This document shows positions 59,747 to 64,000 of a DNA stretch of 64,000 nucleotides, in pieces; the stretch's first letter is position 1; every line of letters begins with the position of its first letter. The notes under the pieces were generated by a model. It did not search any database, was not told where the DNA came from, and worked only from the letters and a program-made list of their open reading frames with translations. This DNA is from Siphonodentalium dalli (Eukaryota > Mollusca > Scaphopoda > Gadilida > Siphonodentaliidae), in assembly GCA_032622095.1 (NCBI GenBank), contig CP136065.1, positions 95,487,343 through 95,551,342 of the forward strand, given 5' to 3'. Made by a program: the position numbers and the translations under genes.

Positions 59747-59809
59747 GCGTTGAGCACGGGTGAGTCGCGTGGCCGCGCCTCCGGGTGCAGCTGCCCCCGT
59801 GCTTAACGC
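59747..59809 (+). promoter_or_regulatory. Long hairpin upstream of the basic ORF
   Basis: GCGTTGAGCACGGG and CCCGTGCTTAACGC pair across a 35-nt GC-rich loop. It lies about 40 bp before the first ATG. It could be a structured leader RNA; function unknown. Confidence 0.6.
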
Positions 59810-59851
59810 CAGTGAGACGGTTTTGGATTAGGCTTATGGATCCCAGACGCC

Positions 59852-60664
59852 GTGTTGGCCGCAGTGCAAAGGTGTTCGGTAGCGGACATTGCTAACTGGA
59901 GTCTCCAGTCTAGCAGGGGCTACCTGACCCTTTGCCTGGAGTTCCGGACTGAAGATGCTGGCATCCAGAGATCGCAGGCCCGGGACACCAACTCCAAGAC
60001 CACCCGCTGTCCAATGAAGAGTGGGAAGAAGGGACCCACAAAGAAAAAGACGCCTTCAAGAAAGAAAAGGGACGCCGCCAGACGGGCGAAATGGAAGAAA
60101 CAGAAGGGGGTGACTGTTGATCGGCCAGTCGCCCCTCCCCGTGTGGTTCAGCCGTCTAGAGTCACAGCCGGCAGGCCGGAGTTGTCTGAGAGACGCCCAG
60201 ACGACCCGGCCAGCATGGAGTCAGGTGACATCAGACGAGCTAGCAGGGACTCCGTTGATCTACCGGAGGTCCCTGTTGTCGTCATCGAGGCGAGCGGAAG
60301 AAGGGAGCAGGAAACCACCCTACTGTTCCTGCCGCCTGCTTCGAGGTGGAACTGGATAGCTTGCCACCACGGACACCGGAGTACCATCACATCCCGGTGT
60401 CCCCCAGCTCCGCCGCCAGCAACAACAACAACATCAGCACATACACCACTCTGTCTGTAGAAGACACTATCATCATACAAAAAATGATAGCCGATTCCAA
60501 AAGAGAGTTGGAAGAATCCCGGAAATTGCAGCAAAAATGGAAAAATGAAGATTAGGCAAAAAGATTACAACTTCTGACAAAACAGCACCACAGAAAGCTC
60601 CTCCTACTCCAGAATCTTCAGCAGAAAAATCCAATCCAAAGAAAAAAAGAAAGAAGAGAAAATA
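59852..60664 (+). pseudogene. Basic, coiled-coil-ended ORF with two frame breaks
   Basis: The first frame from 59852 gives an acidic start and then a very basic stretch (KKGPTKKKTPSRKKRDAARR) near residue 55. It then becomes Pro/Arg-rich. Around 60280-60340 coding-like sequence moves to another frame, with Ser/Asn-rich residues and a charged helix (KMIADSKRELEESRKLQQKW). That ends at a TAG (60553). A third frame from about 60555 continues KITTSDKTAPQKAPPTPESS and ends in KKKRKKRK with TAA at 60664. A PS-x-KRRD-like basic motif is, as I recall, common in transposon-linked proteins of marine invertebrates. Two short indels, or introns, are needed to join the parts. A host gene is less likely. 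Confidence 0.4.
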
Positions 60665-60809
60665 AATAACATCACTAAATTGCTTAATTTTTTTGGTTTT
60701 TTATGTTCTCCAAATAAAGGCAAAAACATGAGGGATTAAGGAAAGGGTCACTCGACCCTTTCGACAATCCCGGGCTAGCCCCCCGAACTACTCACTCTAC
60801 TAATTGTGT

Positions 60810-61985
60810 CAAATCAACATCTTGATCTTATCATAATGCGACCACCACGAGTTCTACCAGTTATGGTCATATATCCATGTTCTGTTCGCGACGATGAAGC
60901 CGAAGGTAGGGGAACAATTTGATTTATATTTTTAATGTTGATATATACTAACAGAAAGTTGCTAATGCAGTTTAGATAATTACTGTTTGTTTCTCCGTTA
61001 TTCGCGAATTTATAGTTATGATGTTTGGTATTATCTGATTATTCGCATAGTAAATCATGACACCAAATATCTTTTTGTACGAATGATTTTGAGCGAGTCG
61101 AATATTGATTGGACAAGCTAACTAACGGAATTGCATGTTCGAGCAATCATAACCTATTTTCTCAGTCTGGAAATTCCAACATTCGAATAGTCTATGAAAT
61201 TATTTGTGAAATCCAATTGTTTGAAATGTTGCCAACATGTCAGCCATTTAATTTTCAATTGTCCAATAATCCATAACGATACGTATATCGGCCAATAAAG
61301 CGAATGCGATTAACAATTTGTCTATACCATACATGTATATCAATGTTTTTTCAATTTGCTCACATTACCAGTCGATGCGCTGAATTATTCCTGTAAAACA
61401 GTTTGTGGTTACAACACGTGTTGCGGTACGGGTAGCTTTATAGATTCCAGTAACCGTATCGAACGGAGAAACGAATATTTATTTCTGAACTACATATTTA
61501 CTCTCCAGTAGCCAACTATATTTTGTATTGACGACTGGCATGCCGATATCAATAACTCGAAACTATACGAAATATATTGACCGAGTGCAATAAATTCCAT
61601 TTAAAGTCGAGATTTAGCTAGCGAGGCTCGAATCGAATTTAGTGGACGAGGTTAATAAATTGCGTATTGAATTGCGACGAATTTGAGATCCATCTTTATC
61701 ACTTAATCACATTGTAGCTTGGGGAAACGACCCAAAGACGGCTGGGGTTAAACAATTCATAATTATTTCTTTATCACAAACAAAGAGGAAGTAAAGACAT
61801 GTGCATTAAAGAAAAAATAACTCAACTCAAGTCATTCAATTATGCAATATCATTATTATATTCCAATTAGCACATGACTGTTACGATGATGACAGTTACA
61901 TATATGATGGTTGTTACGGCGCATTATGTTCAGTTCAACGTGTGTGTGTGTGTGTGTGGGAGGTGCTTAGAAAACAATATTTGTT
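60810..61985. other. AT-rich DNA, nothing recognised
   Basis: No repeat unit, exon or RNA gene seen, except a (gt)n tract at about 61939-61958. Confidence 0.4.
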
Positions 61986-62077
61986 CCACGCCAACATTCG
62001 GGGTTAGGGGTTAACAGTGCCGTGTCCGCTCGAGCTATTCATAGCGAATTCGGCATCAGCGTACACTATAAAAAGTG

Positions 62078-62600
62078 CGGAACGCATGACGCGTTCTACG
62101 TGGGACCTCTATGTGTTCTTCTGTCAATTTTTGTGTTCCATTTTAGAACATCGGTGTTCTGCTAAGAGAACACTGGTGTTCTGGGTTAGGGTTTATGTGT
62201 TCTGATATTGACTCATGACAAAATTCGTGTCTTATTTATAATGCAATTGATAAATTTGTATACATATCAAACGCAACTTCATACACATGCACTTGCATGT
62301 TTAACGATATATATAAACTTTAAAGTGCCAACGTCTATATAACCATCGGAATATACATAAATTGATGCTACTCGAGAGAGCTATCTTGAAACAGTTAATT
62401 GGTTTTTAGCTGTATGCATTGTGAACTCATTCCTGCCTCATCTAGAAAGGAATAACAATATTCTTCCCTGTAAACATGTTTTTTTTCAACAAACGCATCG
62501 CAATATATATGCCTAGCCCCATGCGTTCTGTTTTGAGAACACATGACGCGTTCTGGTACTACTACGTGTTCTGTGTTCTGGTTGAGTTGGTGGCACGTGC
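62078..62600 (+). repeat. Cluster of AGAACA/TGTTCT words
   Basis: Palindromes AGAACATCGGTGTTCT (about 62141-62160) and AGAACACTGGTGTTCT (about 62167-62182), with single tgttct copies before and after. A second cluster lies at 62535-62580 (gagaacacatgacgcgttct). The string catgacgcgttct is shared by both ends. Confidence 0.65.
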
Positions 62601-62749
62601 CCGTCACGCGCTTGACGTCATTTGGCGGTAACGTTGCCCGCGCATTCTTCTGGTTGACGCCCGCCGACGCAGGACTTCACATTTAAATTTTGCGTCTTGT
62701 CCACTACACACCAGGTCAGTGGTAATTGATATAGTTAGGGAGCCCGCAT

Positions 62750-63215
62750 ATGTTCTATTTACACTTTTGCGTACAAAAGGTTTGACCCCCTAAAGTTGGT
62801 ACCAATAATGGAACATTCTGAAAAACCGATTTCTTAAGTTGCGCATTCCTGGGGTTTAGGGGCCGCTGAACCCCAAAAAGTGCCAAAAATCACTTCTATT
62901 TACACTTCCGCGTACATCGATGAATTTTGGTTTGATGATACTCCTAAGTGTACTGATTAAGAAAACACAACTTAAGAAAGGGATTTTCCTGGGGTTTTCA
63001 GATAAGAGAGGGTGTCCCATGCTGAACCCCAAAACGTGATTTTTCACTTTTTTTTATACTTTCGCGTACATCCATAATTTTTGGTCTCAAAGTACTTTGA
63101 TATATACTAATTATAAAAACACAACTTAAGAAGAAACTTTTCCTGGGGTTTTAAGATAAGAAGGGGGTCATCGGGTCACCCCTCAAAACGAAAAAAATCA
63201 CTTTTATTTACATGA
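62750..63215 (+). repeat. ~140-155-bp tandem repeats
   Basis: ctatttacact.t.gcgtaca at about 62755, 62896 and a variant at 63050, with cctggggttt at 62848, 62988 and 63142. A decayed fourth unit starts at about 63201. Confidence 0.85.
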
Positions 63216-63355
63216 TTGCATTCGTCCAACGTGTGTGTATGTGCGCACACCCCTGGAACGTTGCACTATTACAACCAATACATCCCTAAATCGATACGAT
63301 CAACTTAAGAAATATATATTCATGTCGTTTTCTGATAAGAACGAGACTTGTCCCC

Positions 63356-63374
63356 CTCCCCCCCCCCCCCCCCA
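63356..63374. repeat. C-rich run
   Basis: ccctcc followed by about 15 C. No other feature is recognised to the right end, apart from two copies of an aaaatggccgc.. / aaaatggctgcg motif (63536 and 63870). Confidence 0.8.
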
Positions 63375-64000
63375 CAACCCGATCCATTTTCTAGAACTAT
63401 AAGTGAGCCAGTTTTATAAAAATTATAGCGGGAAAATCTAGTAAAATGTATACAAATGTATATATTTTCGTGAAGCTAAGACATTTGACACTTTTTTGGG
63501 CCAAAATTGAAACTCGACATCCAAGATGGCCACCAAAATGGCCGCGGAAGTTGAAAATGACATTTTTTCACAAATATCTTCTAGATCAATTCATGCTGTT
63601 TGGAACTGGTTGAGTAATGCAACTTTATTTTGTGTTTTGTATATTAACTGATAATTGGAGCAATTAAATATGTAATGATTGGGGTCCTAACCCCTTCCGA
63701 TCCCTCAAAAATTCGATTTTACAGAACGCAGTACGAAATTAAAAACAAATCACAATTGGGATTCTAGTCATATTTCAACAAGAAATGAACAGAACATTGT
63801 AATGTAAGTGAGGCATATCATTACCTATGAATATTCCAAATATCTGGAACCATAAATCTTACCTTGGCTCAAAATGGCTGCGAAAATGGCCGCCAAAATA
63901 TGGAAAATGGTAAATATTGCCCCAGGGTGTCCTGCAATCGCTTACAAGTTGTGGTTGATGTACACAATTGACTAATCTGTTTTCTATACATTGCATACTA

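Larger units (their letters stand above)
59690..60805 (+). mobile_element. Retroelement-like unit with structured 3' tail
   Basis: A GC-rich island in AT-rich DNA. In order it has a 63-nt perfect-stem hairpin (59747-59809), a broken basic ORF (59852-60664), AATAAA (60712), and a tail with hairpins AAAGGGTC-actc-GACCCTTT and GGGC-ta-GCCC ending actcactctacta. The tail is shared with the 73-bp insert at 52824. No reverse transcriptase is present, so it may be a non-autonomous or deleted copy. Left boundary uncertain. Confidence 0.5.

Noticed and set aside
59852-60460. 202-codon frame as an intact host gene
   Set aside because: Coding-like character moves to other frames near 60300 and 60553, and the unit has retroelement-type tail and composition, so it is listed as a broken ORF.

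Overview
The window is animal nuclear DNA. It has spliced exons with GT/AG junctions, introns of many kilobases, an AT-rich background, a 100-N assembly gap (37878-37977), and dense nested eukaryotic transposons (Helitron-like, hAT-like, piggyBac-like, TA-target and Mutator-like). Repeats built from a microsatellite plus tandem core, and arrays carrying TCAAGGTCA words, fit a marine invertebrate. A mollusc or other lophotrochozoan is my best guess, but the sequence does not fix the species.

One host gene is clearly readable, on the + strand. Twelve exons between 10161 and 52421 splice in phase into 343 codons of a formin FH2 domain plus stop. The junctions and the residue pattern are closest to delphilin (GRID2IP), the FH2 formin known in vertebrates as a postsynaptic GluD2 partner. 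The start of FH2 and everything N-terminal to it lie left of the window. About 41 kb of intron separates roughly 1 kb of coding sequence.

Layout: 1-9434 is a head-to-tail run of Helitron-like elements (a 245/257-bp satellite-like array in the first, then six units), each ending in a hairpin plus CTAG. From 9435 to 52421 is the formin gene, its introns filled with datable insertions. These include a 2.6-kb TIR element (11618-14223), at least nine copies of a palindromic TA-target MITE, and a piggyBac-type MITE carrying a nested hAT (17371-18207). Also present are an 803-bp element with a 10-bp target duplication nested in a MITE (22061-22863), a 5.2-kb piggyBac-like element (24983-30162), and a 7.1-kb TIR element made almost wholly of tandem repeats (33075-40217). 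A compact Helitron (40939-41575), a 1.1-kb hAT (41647-42771) and a chain of palindromic cores (43048-43892) follow. From 52422 to 64000 I find no further host exon. That part holds tandem arrays (55390-56640; 57690-58960; 62750-63210), a hAT-like pair of ends (53750-54769), and a retroelement-like ORF with two frame breaks and a structured 3' tail (59690-60805).

No tRNA, rRNA, CRISPR array or bacterial-type gene was seen. Most open frames over 60 codons here come from repeats. All family names rest on termini, target duplications and remembered motifs, not on database searches.
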